This document shows, one piece after another, positions 18,990 to 28,950 of a DNA stretch of 64,000 bases. Source of the DNA: Sphingomonadales bacterium (lineage in GTDB: Bacteria; Pseudomonadota; Alphaproteobacteria; Sphingomonadales; Sphingomonadaceae); contig SEFZ01000003.1 of NCBI GenBank assembly GCA_004173185.1, positions 140,987-204,986 of the forward strand. Reading direction: 5' to 3'. The notes below the pieces were generated by a model, which searched no databases, was not told where the DNA came from, and saw nothing but the letters and a program-made list of their open reading frames with translations. Position numbers and translations under genes: made by a program. Numbering within the stretch: position 1 is the stretch's first letter; each line of letters starts with the position of its first letter.

Positions 18990-21900
18990 ATGTTTCGTCA
19001 CGTCGTTGGTTTCGAACTCCGCTATCAACTCAGATCGCCTGTTTTCTGGGGTACGGCGGTTATTTTTTTTCTGCTGACGTTAGCGACTGTCCTTTCGGAC
19101 GACATTCGCATCGGGTGGGGAGGACAAGTTTTCCGCAATTCGCCTTACGCGATCACCATGACGAGCATGGTATGGTGCATTTTTGCCATCTTCATCGTAA
19201 CCGCGTTTGTCTCGAATGTCGTGCTGCGTGACGAGGAGACCGGCTTTGCGCCGATTATCCAGACCACGCAGCTCTCAAAGTCCAACTATCTTTTTGGCCG
19301 GTTCACCGGCGGATTTTTTGCCGCCTCGCTCGCCTTCTTGAGCGTTCCGCTAGGCGCTTTGGTGGCAACTTTTGCCCCCGGAATTGATCCTTACACGCTC
19401 GGTCCACTGCGGATCTGGGACTATTTTTACGCCTATCTATTCTTCTGTATTCCCAGCCTGTTCGTGATGGGCGCCGCATTGTTCACGCTCGCGACGGTGA
19501 CCCGTTCCATGCTCGCGACCTACGTCGGCGCACTGATCATCATAGCCCTATATCTCTTCACCAGTGTCTATTTGAGCGGCGCGGATTCCGGGGCGACGGC
19601 GAGTCTTGTCGATCCGTTCGGTCTCTCGGCTTTCGAGTATGCCACAAGATATTGGTCGGCGCAGGAACGCAATACGCAGCTTCCTCCGCTGCTCGGGCTT
19701 GTTCTGCAAAACCGCGTGCTTTGGTGCGCTGTCGCATTGGCACTGCTGGCGGGATCCTGGGTTTCGTTCACGCGTAAAGGCTTTGCAAATCGGAACGGGC
19801 TGCCGCGGCTCGAAGCCAGGGCCAAAACGAATGTCGCGTTCTCAGGCGAGATGTCGGTCGTCCCTCCCACCCGTCGCGCCTTGGGATGGGGGCCGCTGGC
19901 GACTTTGACGCGCTTTGAGTTTCGAGCGGTGCTGGCCAGCCCGGTGTTTTTCATTTTGCTCGGCTTCGCGTTTATAAACACGATGTTGGGGCTTTGGCTC
20001 GCTGGCGATGATATCGGTATCGAAATTTACCCCGTCACGCGCGTCATGATCCAGACCCTTCTGGATCAGTTCGTCACCATTCCACTGTTTGTCGCGGCAT
20101 TTTACGCCGGCGAGCTAGTCTGGCGCGACCGAGAACGGCGCATTCATGAGATTGTTGACGCCACCCCGTCGCCCGACTGGGCATTTCTCATGCCGAAGAT
20201 TTTGGCGATAGCGGTCCTACTGCTGGCAATGGGCCTGATGAGCATCTTCGCGGCAATTTCGGTGCAGATGCTAAAGGGCTACACGAGCATCGAATATGGC
20301 CATTACTTCACATGGTATCTGGCGCCGTGGTTCGTCACCATGCTGCTTTACGCTGTGCTCGCAGTTTTCGTGCAGACTTTGGTTCCGCACAAGTTCGTTG
20401 GTTTGCTCGTTGTACTTCTGTTCTTCGTGATGCAAACGGCGCTTCCCACTATGGGGTTTGAAAGCCATCTCTATCTTTATGCGACGACGTCGCCGACCCC
20501 GCTATCCGATATGAATGGCGTGGGTAAATATGCTGGGCATGCAGCATGGTATAAAGGCTATTGGACGTCATTCGCGGTAATCCTTACGGTTCTTGCCTGG
20601 GGACTTTGGCAGCGTGGCGGATCTGCTCCGCTGCTCGTCCGCATACGCAAGCTGCCTCGCAAGCTGGCGGGCCCGGCCGGTGCTATCGCGGGACTGGCGG
20701 CGATCGTGATGGCGTCGTTTGGCGGCTACATCTACTACAACAATTATGTTCTGAACAATTTTCCCACCTTCGCTGAAAGCCAGCGCTGGGCTGCGGATTA
20801 TGAAAAAGCGCTGCTTCGCTATATCGACGATCCACAACCGCACATCACCGACGTCACGCTCAAAGTCGATCTCTATCCCGATGCGCCGAAGGTTGTCACG
20901 CATGGAAAATATGTCATCGAGAACAAGACAGGCGCACCGCTGAAGCAGGTCTATTTGACTTGGCCGAAGGCGCAGGTGTCAAAAGGATTCTTGGGAACAG
21001 AGGTGGAGCCGGAGCTTCACATGCTGTCGCTTGATGTTCCCGGTGCGAGGCTGACCAAGGATCTTAAAGAATTCAACTTCCGCATTTATACGTTCGACAA
21101 AGCGATGGCACCCGGCGAACGGCTGGAAATACGTTTTGAAACTATGCGCGAGCAACGCGGCTTCCTCAATGCGGGCAATGAGGATCGGGTCGTCGCGAAC
21201 GGCACCTTCATCGAGAATTTTGCGATCACGCCCAGGATCGGTGTAGCGCCGCCGACACTGCAAGACCGCGCAGTGCGCCGGAAATTTGGACTCGATCCCG
21301 TCGTCACGGTGAACAGTCTTGAAGACGAAGCAGCGCGCGCATTCAATTATGCGCGGCACGATAGCGATTACGTAAATGCGGACATTACGCTGACAGGACC
21401 CGCCGATCAGACACTTATCGCACCTGGCCAGTTGGTCGCGCATCAGGCGATTGACGGCCGGCAGTCCGTTCGATTTCGCAGCGATGCTCCCATGTTACAT
21501 TTCTTCTCGATCCAGGCCGGTAAATATGCTGTTCGTAGGGAAGCCTGGAAGGGCACCAGTATCGAGATCTATTACCACCCGTCGCATACTTACAACGTAG
21601 GTCGGTTCGCTGGACTGGCAAAGAACGCGTTGGACTATTATTCTGATAATTTCGGCCCGTATCAGTTCAAGCAGTTTCGTATCATCGAGTTCCCGGCCTA
21701 TCATAACTTCGCTCAAGCCTTTCCGAACACGATCCCATATTCGGAGGCTGCCGGTTTCATCGTGAAGATCGATGACACGGACGGCGTAGATTATATCGCC
21801 TACGTGACCGCGCATGAGATGGCTCATCAATGGTGGTTTCACCAGTTGATCGGCGCCGATGTGGAAGGCAGTACTGTGCTGTCGGAAACCCTGGCTCAAT

Positions 21901-22598
21901 ATTCCGCGTTGATGGTCATGGAGAAACGCTATGGGCCCGCAATGATCCAACGTTTCCTGAAGCGATCTTTGGATGGCTACCTCGAACAGCGCGGCAAGGA
22001 GAATATCGACGAACCCACCCTCGAGCGCGTCCAAGGGCAGGCTTACGTCCGCTACCAAAAAGGTGGGAACGTGATGTACCTCCTCAAGGAACGGATGGGC
22101 GAGCAGGCAGTAAACCGGGCACTTCGTGGGCTTCTTGACAAATACGCCCTCAAGGGTCCGCCCTATCCCACATCACGCGACCTGATCGCGGCCTTGCGCG
22201 CCGAGGCAAGACCGGAAGAGCAAGAGTTGATCACTGACTTGTTTCAGAAGATCACGGCTTACGATCTTAAAGTCCGTGATGCAAAAACGACCAAGAGGCG
22301 CGACGGGAAATGGGATGTTACCTTCACCGTCGAGGCGGAAAAGCGTTATGCCGATGGAAAAGGAGTGGAGACAAAGGCGCCGCTCAACGAGATATTTGAC
22401 ATCGGCATATTCACGGCCCAGCCGGGGGAGAAGGGTTTCAAGGCCGGCAATGTCCTGTCGATGACGCCACAGCGCTTGCGGACAGGTAAGCTGAGATTGA
22501 CCGCAGTGGTCGCGCAGCAGCCGAAATTCGTCGGAGTCGACCCGTATCTCAAATACATCGATCGAAATTCTTCTGATAACGTCCTAGCGGTGGACTAA
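18990..22598 (+). CDS. ABC-2 permease fused to M1-family aminopeptidase
   Basis: This 1202-residue fusion has two blocks of hydrophobic segments (about residues 15-280 and 310-590), each resembling an ABC-2 permease half. A large non-membrane part follows, with the gluzincin site HEMAHQWW (zinc His about 942 and 946, catalytic Glu 943). The third ligand lies 18-20 residues on, in LSETLAQYSA. The part before the site has the beta-rich M1 N-terminal domain. Such ABC-permease/M1 fusions are annotated in many proteobacteria, but their cargo is not established. The peptidase domain must lie on one face of the inner membrane; if periplasmic, it would trim peptides beside the transport path. It follows its ATPase by 9 bases. 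Confidence 0.9.
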   Translation: MFRHVVGFELRYQLRSPVFWGTAVIFFLLTLATVLSDDIRIGWGGQVFRNSPYAITMTSMVWCIFAIFIVTAFVSNVVLRDEETGFAPIIQTTQLSKSNYLFGRFTGGFFAASLAFLSVPLGALVATFAPGIDPYTLGPLRIWDYFYAYLFFCIPSLFVMGAALFTLATVTRSMLATYVGALIIIALYLFTSVYLSGADSGATASLVDPFGLSAFEYATRYWSAQERNTQLPPLLGLVLQNRVLWCAVALALLAGSWVSFTRKGFANRNGLPRLEARAKTNVAFSGEMSVVPPTRRALGWGPLATLTRFEFRAVLASPVFFILLGFAFINTMLGLWLAGDDIGIEIYPVTRVMIQTLLDQFVTIPLFVAAFYAGELVWRDRERRIHEIVDATPSPDWAFLMPKILAIAVLLLAMGLMSIFAAISVQMLKGYTSIEYGHYFTWYLAPWFVTMLLYAVLAVFVQTLVPHKFVGLLVVLLFFVMQTALPTMGFESHLYLYATTSPTPLSDMNGVGKYAGHAAWYKGYWTSFAVILTVLAWGLWQRGGSAPLLVRIRKLPRKLAGPAGAIAGLAAIVMASFGGYIYYNNYVLNNFPTFAESQRWAADYEKALLRYIDDPQPHITDVTLKVDLYPDAPKVVTHGKYVIENKTGAPLKQVYLTWPKAQVSKGFLGTEVEPELHMLSLDVPGARLTKDLKEFNFRIYTFDKAMAPGERLEIRFETMREQRGFLNAGNEDRVVANGTFIENFAITPRIGVAPPTLQDRAVRRKFGLDPVVTVNSLEDEAARAFNYARHDSDYVNADITLTGPADQTLIAPGQLVAHQAIDGRQSVRFRSDAPMLHFFSIQAGKYAVRREAWKGTSIEIYYHPSHTYNVGRFAGLAKNALDYYSDNFGPYQFKQFRIIEFPAYHNFAQAFPNTIPYSEAAGFIVKIDDTDGVDYIAYVTAHEMAHQWWFHQLIGADVEGSTVLSETLAQYSALMVMEKRYGPAMIQRFLKRSLDGYLEQRGKENIDEPTLERVQGQAYVRYQKGGNVMYLLKERMGEQAVNRALRGLLDKYALKGPPYPTSRDLIAALRAEARPEEQELITDLFQKITAYDLKVRDAKTTKRRDGKWDVTFTVEAEKRYADGKGVETKAPLNEIFDIGIFTAQPGEKGFKAGNVLSMTPQRLRTGKLRLTAVVAQQPKFVGVDPYLKYIDRNSSDNVLAVD

Positions 22599-23158
22599 CG
22601 CCACCGTCGAACGCTGGGACGAAACGCCGCCATGGCCCGGCCGTGCTGAAGAAATGACGCGGTGTAAATCGACGCCGGCAATCGGATTTTCGGGACGGTT
22701 TGTTTCGCACGATGCCGAGCGTCGGTCGCTGACGCCTACGCGTTCTCGACCGAGAACCGGCACTGATCGCCACGCGCGGTGGGATTGTGATCGGGTTGCG
22801 CACCCGGCGGGTAATATTTGCGAAGGCGGCGCGATGCGAACGAGCGTCGTCGTCGTCGTGGGAGGGGAGCGTCGTGCGACGGGTTCCGGTCTCCTACGTA
22901 GACCGTCCACCATCCTATCGTGCGAGCGAGCGTCGCCAGCGCGACCTATGCGCGCCACCTGCACCGCCGGTATCGCGGCATCTATAAACATTCTAGGCGG
23001 CTGGCCGGCGGCGATGGCCGTCAGGATCGATGCCTGATCGCGGCTTGGCTCCGATTGGAAATCTCCAGCTCCTCGTGTCCCCCGGTGCGCTGATCCTTAC
23101 TGCCGATCCGTGGGAGCCGCGACGTTCTGCCCTCGATCGCTATTGATGATGGCCTGTG
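22599..23158. other. Gene-free region between convergent operons
   Basis: These 560 bases lie between the M1 fusion stop and the MFS stop. Open frames on both strands are Arg/Ser-rich, overlap one another and match no family I recognise. A short GTC/GTCGTCG repeat sits near 22845-22860. I see no RNA gene or clear terminator. Confidence 0.4.
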
Positions 23159-24481
23159 TCACATCTTGCACCGGTCCGCCGCAGCAGAACCAAGATAGAT
23201 TGCGCTGAGCCTACGGTAATGGCTGGACCTAAACGCGACGGACGTGCCGGCAACGCCTGTTAGGCCAGCCAGCGTAAAGGCAAGCGCAATTCCGCGCTCC
23301 GGTCCGCGTCCGTACCAATCGCCAATCAGATCGGCCCCCGCGCCACTAGTCATAAACGGAATGAAGACGAACTGGGTAAGGGGGCCGATGATGAACGCCA
23401 TGAGGGGTGATGCTGCGAGTTCCACCGACTGGGCAAAACCAAATACTCGCCCCTGCCGTTCGACGGGAACCACTTTCTGCAGCGTCGTTTGCTCTGCCGC
23501 TTCCGCATAGGGTCCGAGAAACAGGAACAAGAAGCATCCCGTGATCAGGAGGGGGATGGAGGACTGAATGGTAAAGATTGAGGCCGCGACCCAGGATAAC
23601 AGGTTCACGACAAGCAAGGTGCGCAATGGATTACCGCCTAGGCCGGTTCTGGCGATCAGGATCCCACTAAAAATAAATGCGCAGGAGACTAATGCCCACA
23701 TCACGCCCCATTCTTGCACAGTCATGAGGGACAAGCCGTAAGCATCCATTAGCGCTATAAAAACCCCGCCAAGCAGGTTGTTGAAGGTGGAGAAGAAGAT
23801 CAGCGCGAAGAGGCCCGGCACGGCGCGCACGATTATGATCGTACCCTTTACATCGACCTGCTTGGGCGCGCCCTGCGCGGCGACCTGTTCCGAGGACCAC
23901 GCGCCGACTTCAAAGCGGAACAGATGGACCCAGGCAATGGACGTCAACCCAAGCGCCAAAACGAGCACGCCAGTAATTCCAACCTTGGAAACCAGAAAAC
24001 CGCTGATGGCCGACGTGATTAGAACGCCGGTTCCCGTTACCACGCCGACAAGCCCGTTAGCCTTGTCCCGTTCGTCTTCGGGAACCATCTGCGTCACCAA
24101 TGTCGGCAAAGCGATGTTGCGCAAATTCCCAGCAATGACGCCTAGCATGACCAGAAGAATAAACAGCCAGAGGGTTATCTGTCCTACGCTCGTGAAGCTT
24201 CCGTCCGGGGCCAAGGAATGAGTGGCTAGCGCCGCTGCGAAGAAAACAAACGACCCTAGGCTTGAAGCCTGCAATACCAATTTCTTTGGATTATGGTCGA
24301 CCAGGCTGCCGAACCACATCGCTAGTAACGCCGTAAGTACCAAGTGAAGCCCAGCGACCATGCCGGTCGCAAATACTGACTCCGTCTCTAGGTAAACCCA
24401 GAAAGTTGCGGCAACCCATACCGTAAAGTTCGTGATATTCGCTAAAAAGTTATTCGCGAGGACACGATAGAAGCCTGTCAT
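23159..24481 (-). CDS. MFS transporter, MFS_3/EntS-like exporter
   Basis: The product is about 440 residues with about twelve membrane segments. WFGSLVDHNPKKLVLQ is the cytoplasmic loop 2-3 motif, and the sequence VTQMVPEDERDKANGLVG in the middle is characteristic of the EntS-like MFS_3 group. The C-terminal half has VPVERQGRVFGFAQS. This group exports siderophores, macrolides and other small molecules. ATG 24481 begins close to the first helix; an in-frame TTG at 24505 is the alternative and neither has a strong ribosome site. It stands alone with long gene-poor flanks on both sides. Its cargo cannot be told. Confidence 0.85.
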   Translation of the reverse strand: MTGFYRVLANNFLANITNFTVWVAATFWVYLETESVFATGMVAGLHLVLTALLAMWFGSLVDHNPKKLVLQASSLGSFVFFAAALATHSLAPDGSFTSVGQITLWLFILLVMLGVIAGNLRNIALPTLVTQMVPEDERDKANGLVGVVTGTGVLITSAISGFLVSKVGITGVLVLALGLTSIAWVHLFRFEVGAWSSEQVAAQGAPKQVDVKGTIIIVRAVPGLFALIFFSTFNNLLGGVFIALMDAYGLSLMTVQEWGVMWALVSCAFIFSGILIARTGLGGNPLRTLLVVNLLSWVAASIFTIQSSIPLLITGCFLFLFLGPYAEAAEQTTLQKVVPVERQGRVFGFAQSVELAASPLMAFIIGPLTQFVFIPFMTSGAGADLIGDWYGRGPERGIALAFTLAGLTGVAGTSVAFRSSHYRRLSAIYLGSAAADRCKM

Positions 24482-25143
24482 CGTGCCGTTCACCCGTTCG
24501 GCCAACTTCTCGGTTGACGTTCAACGCAAGGAAAGGGACGCGGTAACTGAGCACCGTTCGAAACGCCGGCGTGTTCTCGCGCGCTTGTCGGTCGGCGGTG
24601 ACGGACGGGCGTGAAATCGAACCGGCAATCGAAGCGGAATCGGCAATATTCGCCTCGGTTTGCGATCCGCCGCCGTTGAAACTCGCCGACGTGTCGACAG
24701 AAGCCCACGGCCATCAGGCGCGGGTGTCGAAGCGTTGTTTCAAAGCGCAGGCGATCATATTTGGCAAGATATTTTCATTCACTACGCCTGCTCCTCGGCC
24801 GCAAGATTGGAACTACATCTCGTCGACATTTGCGCGCCCATAAAATGGCGCGAGTTTCTACGCTTTCGCGGCTTCGTTCTTGCAAGTGAATTGTCACAAG
24901 TAAGGTGTTCCGGCGAGGCAGAATTGCTAAACCTAAGGATTAGAAAGCTCTTGACCGCATGTTGCGGGCTCGCATTGCAGCGGAACTGAGCGTATCTCCG
25001 GGCATACTCCGAGCCCACGCGGCGCTGGCAAGCTGGCGGCTGGGCGACGGCAATCGGCGACCATGAGAGGCAAATCCAGCGACCTAGACCTTCCGGAAAA
25101 TATAGTCTCTGACTGGGTTCTTTATGCGCCGGAAATTATTGCT
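24482..25143. other. Gene-poor region between MFS and LysR genes
   Basis: These roughly 660 bases carry only short overlapping frames with no recognisable motif. They must contain the promoter of the MFS gene at the left end and the terminator of the LysR gene at the right; I could not place either. Confidence 0.4.
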
Positions 25144-26058
25144 TCACAAACCATCCGGCATAACCTGATTTTGAGAAGATGACGCCTCTTCCAAAATCCA
25201 GTTTACGAAGTTTTCCGCCCCCTCTGACAACGGCACGGCCGATTTAGTGAGCAGATAAAACTGCTTCTGCGACGTAACCTTGAGTTCTGAGAGAGCTTGA
25301 AGACGTCCCTCTTCCAGTAAGCTGCCGATCAGCGAAGTGTGACCCATCATAAAGCCGCGCCCCTGCAATGTCGCCTCGACCGCCATTGAATAAAGAGAAA
25401 AGGTCTGCGTGATGAGGTTTTCCGGGCGCGGCAATCCGCTGCCACTCAACCAGTCGTCGAAATCGCTCTGCCAGTACGTGTCCGACATCAAGGGAACGCC
25501 AATGGGCAGCCCACGCTCGTCAAACTCGGACTTTTCAATTGCCGCGGCACTCGCAACTGGAACCATTTCATCGAAAAACAGCTCTTGATAGTCACATCCT
25601 GGAAATGGCGGCTTGCCGTAGCGGATCGCGACGTCATAGTTTGACGTCCTCAGATCCACGACCGCTGGATCCGCCCAAATCTCTATGGTGGCGTTGCTGT
25701 GATCCTTGTGAAAGCGATCCATGCGTGAACCGAGCCACAATTGCGCGAGGGCTGGAAGAATTGTCAGCCGAACCGCCCTGACATTGTGTGCCGATGTAAT
25801 CTCGCGAGTCGCCTTTTCGAGTTGTTCGAGAGACGGCAGTACGCGCTGCGCATAACGCTTGCCTGCTTCCGTAAGTTTTACACCCTGAGGGAAGCGCCGA
25901 AAAAGGCTCACGCCAAGAAGTCCCTCCAGCGCCTTGATGCGTTGGCTGACCGCGCCCGGGGTCACATTCAGCTGAGCGGATGCGAGCGCGAAGCTTTCTG
26001 TCGCAGCCGTTGCCGAAAAGACCCGAAGCCAATCAAGATTGGGCAGCCCTCGAGACAT
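25144..26058 (-). CDS. LysR-family regulator, GcvA-like
   Basis: The 304-residue LysR protein has an N-terminal winged HTH (LDWLRVFSATAATESFALA, then NVTPGAVSQRIKALEGLLG). A substrate-binding domain follows, including IWADPAVVDLRTSNYDVAIRYG. The phrase DVAIRYG and the opening LPNLDWLRVF are typical of the GcvA branch, which often controls amino-acid or beta-lactam responses. It is divergent from the metabolite:H+ symporter at 26380 across about 320 bases, the usual LysR arrangement, so it probably regulates that transporter. The co-inducer is unknown. Confidence 0.88.
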   Translation of the reverse strand: MSRGLPNLDWLRVFSATAATESFALASAQLNVTPGAVSQRIKALEGLLGVSLFRRFPQGVKLTEAGKRYAQRVLPSLEQLEKATREITSAHNVRAVRLTILPALAQLWLGSRMDRFHKDHSNATIEIWADPAVVDLRTSNYDVAIRYGKPPFPGCDYQELFFDEMVPVASAAAIEKSEFDERGLPIGVPLMSDTYWQSDFDDWLSGSGLPRPENLITQTFSLYSMAVEATLQGRGFMMGHTSLIGSLLEEGRLQALSELKVTSQKQFYLLTKSAVPLSEGAENFVNWILEEASSSQNQVMPDGL

Positions 26059-26379
26059 CAGTTTAACTCCGCCTGAGGACCAAGAATAGTCATTTGCATA
26101 TCCCTATCAATTACATGGCATAACGCTCGCATCAAAACGCCGTGCAGCGAGGATGGTTCTCATAATGCGAGGACGCAAATAGACAATAAAAATCTTGGCT
26201 CGTCGATAGAAATTCTAAGCGTACAATGTGCGTTGTCGGATGGCGGGCGCTGATCAGCGCGTGCTTGCCACCTGCCGATACCGTTCGCGATCCGCCGCCA
26301 GGGCGCACCCGTGTCACCATAGACGTGCTGCGGGACCATGTGTCCGATCAGAATAACCTGCAGCATTCAAGGTATCGAA
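26059..26379. promoter_or_regulatory. Divergent LysR/symporter promoter region
   Basis: These 321 bases separate two divergent genes and should contain the LysR binding sites. AT-rich tracts occur near 26090-26110 and 26195-26215. I cannot single out a convincing T-N11-A pair with dyad symmetry by eye. Confidence 0.35.
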
Positions 26380-28035
26380 ATGACCGGCTTCCCAACTACT
26401 ACGTCGACCAAGAAAAGCGAAATCAAGGTCATCACTGCGTCGTCCTTGGGGACAATGTTCGAATGGTATGATTTCTATCTCTACGGTTTGTTGGCCAGCT
26501 ATATTTCGGCCCAGTTCTTTAGCGGGGTTAATGAAGCATCCGCTTTCATCCTCGCGCTGGGCGCCTTCGCTGCCGGGTTCGCGATCCGGCCCGTGGGTTC
26601 AATTATCTTTGGGCGCATCGGCGACTTGGTAGGACGTAAGAACACGTTCCTTGTCACCATGGGCCTGATGGGTGTTTCGACTTTCACCGTCGGACTCCTG
26701 CCCAGCTACGATACGATCGGCATTGCGGCGCCAATCATCCTGCTCGTCCTGCGGCTGCTCCAGGGCTTGGCGGTTGGCGGCGAATATGGCGGCGCTGCCA
26801 CCTACGTCGCAGAACACGCCCCCGATGGCAAACGAGGCTTGTTTACGAGCTTTATCCAGACAACCGCTACAATTGGTCTTTTCGCGGCGCTTTTGCTGGT
26901 CATCGGACTGCGCCTCCTGCTCGGCGAGGAAGCATTTTCGCAATGGGGATGGAGGATTCCGTTTCTGCTCTCGATTCTGTTGTTGGGTATTTCGCTATGG
27001 ATCAGGCTGCAGCTCGCAGAAAGTCCGGTGTTCCAAAAGATGAAGGATGAAGGCCGCACGTCGAAAGCACCGCTCACCGAGGCATTCGGACGCTGGTCGA
27101 ACCTGAAATTTGTTCTTATAGCGCTTTTCGGCGCGGTGGCTGGTCAGGGCGTCATCGGTTATACCGGACAATTCTACACTCTTTTCTTCTTGGAACGTAT
27201 CGCGGACGTCGATCCGGCAACATCCAACCTGCTGTTAGTCATGGCGCTGATCCTCGCTACTCCATCATTTGTATTTTTTGGCTGGCTGAGCGACAAGATC
27301 GGCCGCAAGAAGATTATCATGAGCGGCTGCGTGCTGGCAGCGATAACCCTGTTTCCATTGTTCGGAGCATTGACGACCGCCGCAAATCCCGATCTCGCAA
27401 AGGCCGTCAAAGAAGCTCCCGTGAGTGTAGCAGCGCACGACGGGGAGTGTTCGCTCCAGTTCGATCCGATCGGCAAGAACCGTTTCGACAAAAGCAGCTG
27501 CGACATCGCGAAGGCTTATCTCACGAGAAACGGCATAAACTATTCCAACGTCGAATCATCGGCGGGTGCCATCGCCGAGGTGCGCGTTGGCAACAAAGCC
27601 ATCCTTGCTCCAGACCCGTTCGCTAAGTCCAGCGGGCAGCTTGCCGGCGAAATCGAATCGTTCGAAAGGCAGGTCGATGAAAGTCTTCTAAAAGCGGGAT
27701 ACCCCAGCGAAGCGAACCCGGCAAAAATTAATCGGCCCTTGGTCATCGCGATCATACTTGCCATCATGCTCATGGTGACCGCCACTTACGCGCCGCTCGC
27801 CGCCATGCTTGTCGAGTTATTTCCATCGCGCATCCGCTATACCTCAATGTCTTTGCCCTATCACATCGGGGCCGGCTGGTTCGGCGGCTTTCTCCCTACC
27901 ATCGCGTTCGCGATGGTAGCGGCAACGGGGGACATCTATTACGGACTTTGGTATCCGGTCCTCGTCTGCACGATCACGGCGATCATCGGCATTCTGTTCC
28001 TGCCCGAGACCTTTCGGCGAAACATCAATGACTGA
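26380..28035 (+). CDS. Metabolite:H+ symporter (MHS family, MFS) with inserted periplasmic domain
   Basis: This MFS protein of about 551 residues belongs to the MHS family (ShiA/KgtP/ProP). It has SSLGTMFEWYDFYLYG in the first helix, FGRIGDLVGRKNTF in loop 2-3, RLLQGLAVGGEYGGAATYV and FGWLSDKIGRKK in loop 8-9. It is over 100 residues longer than the usual 430. The excess is a hydrophilic block at about residues 336-452, between what should be helices 9 and 10, with two Cys (about 357 and 374), so it is probably periplasmic and disulfide-linked. The start is ATG 26380, after AAGGT; the frame opens at 26338. It is likely controlled by the divergent LysR. MHS members import small organic acids or betaines. 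Confidence 0.88.
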   Translation: MTGFPTTTSTKKSEIKVITASSLGTMFEWYDFYLYGLLASYISAQFFSGVNEASAFILALGAFAAGFAIRPVGSIIFGRIGDLVGRKNTFLVTMGLMGVSTFTVGLLPSYDTIGIAAPIILLVLRLLQGLAVGGEYGGAATYVAEHAPDGKRGLFTSFIQTTATIGLFAALLLVIGLRLLLGEEAFSQWGWRIPFLLSILLLGISLWIRLQLAESPVFQKMKDEGRTSKAPLTEAFGRWSNLKFVLIALFGAVAGQGVIGYTGQFYTLFFLERIADVDPATSNLLLVMALILATPSFVFFGWLSDKIGRKKIIMSGCVLAAITLFPLFGALTTAANPDLAKAVKEAPVSVAAHDGECSLQFDPIGKNRFDKSSCDIAKAYLTRNGINYSNVESSAGAIAEVRVGNKAILAPDPFAKSSGQLAGEIESFERQVDESLLKAGYPSEANPAKINRPLVIAIILAIMLMVTATYAPLAAMLVELFPSRIRYTSMSLPYHIGAGWFGGFLPTIAFAMVAATGDIYYGLWYPVLVCTITAIIGILFLPETFRRNIND

Positions 28036-28221
28036 ACCACCGCTGCGCCCTATGCGTTCCGTCAAGAAATTCTCGGCGCTGTGCCATATTGTGAGACCCC
28101 GTCGCTATCTCCGAGCCCGGGGTAGCATCCTTTATCACTCCCAGCTGATGGGCATGAGTTCGGTGCGGGCGCGCGACAGGTCGATTGCGTGACGGAACTT
28201 TTACGGTCGTCGAGGATCAGC

Positions 28222-28611
28222 ATGTCCGATTGTCCCGTCGCGCAGCGCGCGCCGGATGATGGCGAGCAATCCCCACCGCTCCCGAGGAAATCGCCCCGCG
28301 AGAGCCTTGTCTTGCTTCGCGTCGAGGCTTCGCCTTGTACACTCGTGCTCGAGCGCATCCTGTTTTTCGTCAACAGCGCGGCGCTCCGGCCAGCCGACAT
28401 GGCAATAGATTACGGCAGAAAGTGGCAGATGATCGAAATCTGGCTCGACGGCAACGCTTTTGCGCCTTCGGAATGGTTCCTGACACAGCTCGAAGGATTG
28501 CCGGCGGTGAAGCTCGCCGAGTTTTTCGACGGATTTGGTAGCCCACTCGTTCTTGCTCAGGAGGAGCGCGCGGACGAGCCGATCCGGAGTGGCGGACGGT
28601 GGGATGTTTGA
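28222..28611 (+). CDS. Hypothetical protein
   Basis: This is a 129-residue frame starting at ATG 28222 (an in-frame GTG at 28189 is possible). Third codon positions are mostly G or C, as in real genes of this window. The C-terminal half has ordinary protein composition (KWQMIEIWLDGNAFAPSEWF). A longer opposing frame covers the same DNA but is Arg-rich. I recognise no domain. The 339 bases after it, up to the PLP-enzyme stop, hold nothing I can identify. Confidence 0.35.
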   Translation: MSDCPVAQRAPDDGEQSPPLPRKSPRESLVLLRVEASPCTLVLERILFFVNSAALRPADMAIDYGRKWQMIEIWLDGNAFAPSEWFLTQLEGLPAVKLAEFFDGFGSPLVLAQEERADEPIRSGGRWDV

Positions 28612-28950
28612 TGGGCGGGTCGGCGCAAGCCAGACGCCGAAGTTTCGTCGATGCCGGTAAATGGAAGCGGTAATCGTGTTACCATGTTGCAACGATTACA
28701 CGTCGGCAGCCTGCCGAGCGCAGTAAGATAACACTCTTACTGGACGTGGCGATTCCGGCCCAAAAACAAGGTGCAGGCAGCCGGCGGATTAGGAGCTCCG
28801 CGCGGAATCGGGATCTGTGGTGCGCATGCTGTTTATCTCAACGCCAGATGCATTTACCGGAGCGCGGTTCGCAAACGGCGCTAAGTTGCCGGTTGCGACT
28901 GGCCAGCGGGAATCAGCCGCGAGACCACAATTGGACCGCGTCGTAACAAT

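Noticed and set aside
22654..23037. Possible coding region in the gap after the M1 fusion
   Set aside because: Both strands have overlapping open frames of biased composition. There is no ribosome site and no motif.
28201..28692. Minus-strand frame of 163 codons opposite 28222-28611
   Set aside because: It is Arg-rich with no family resemblance. The opposing plus-strand frame has better codon bias and composition.
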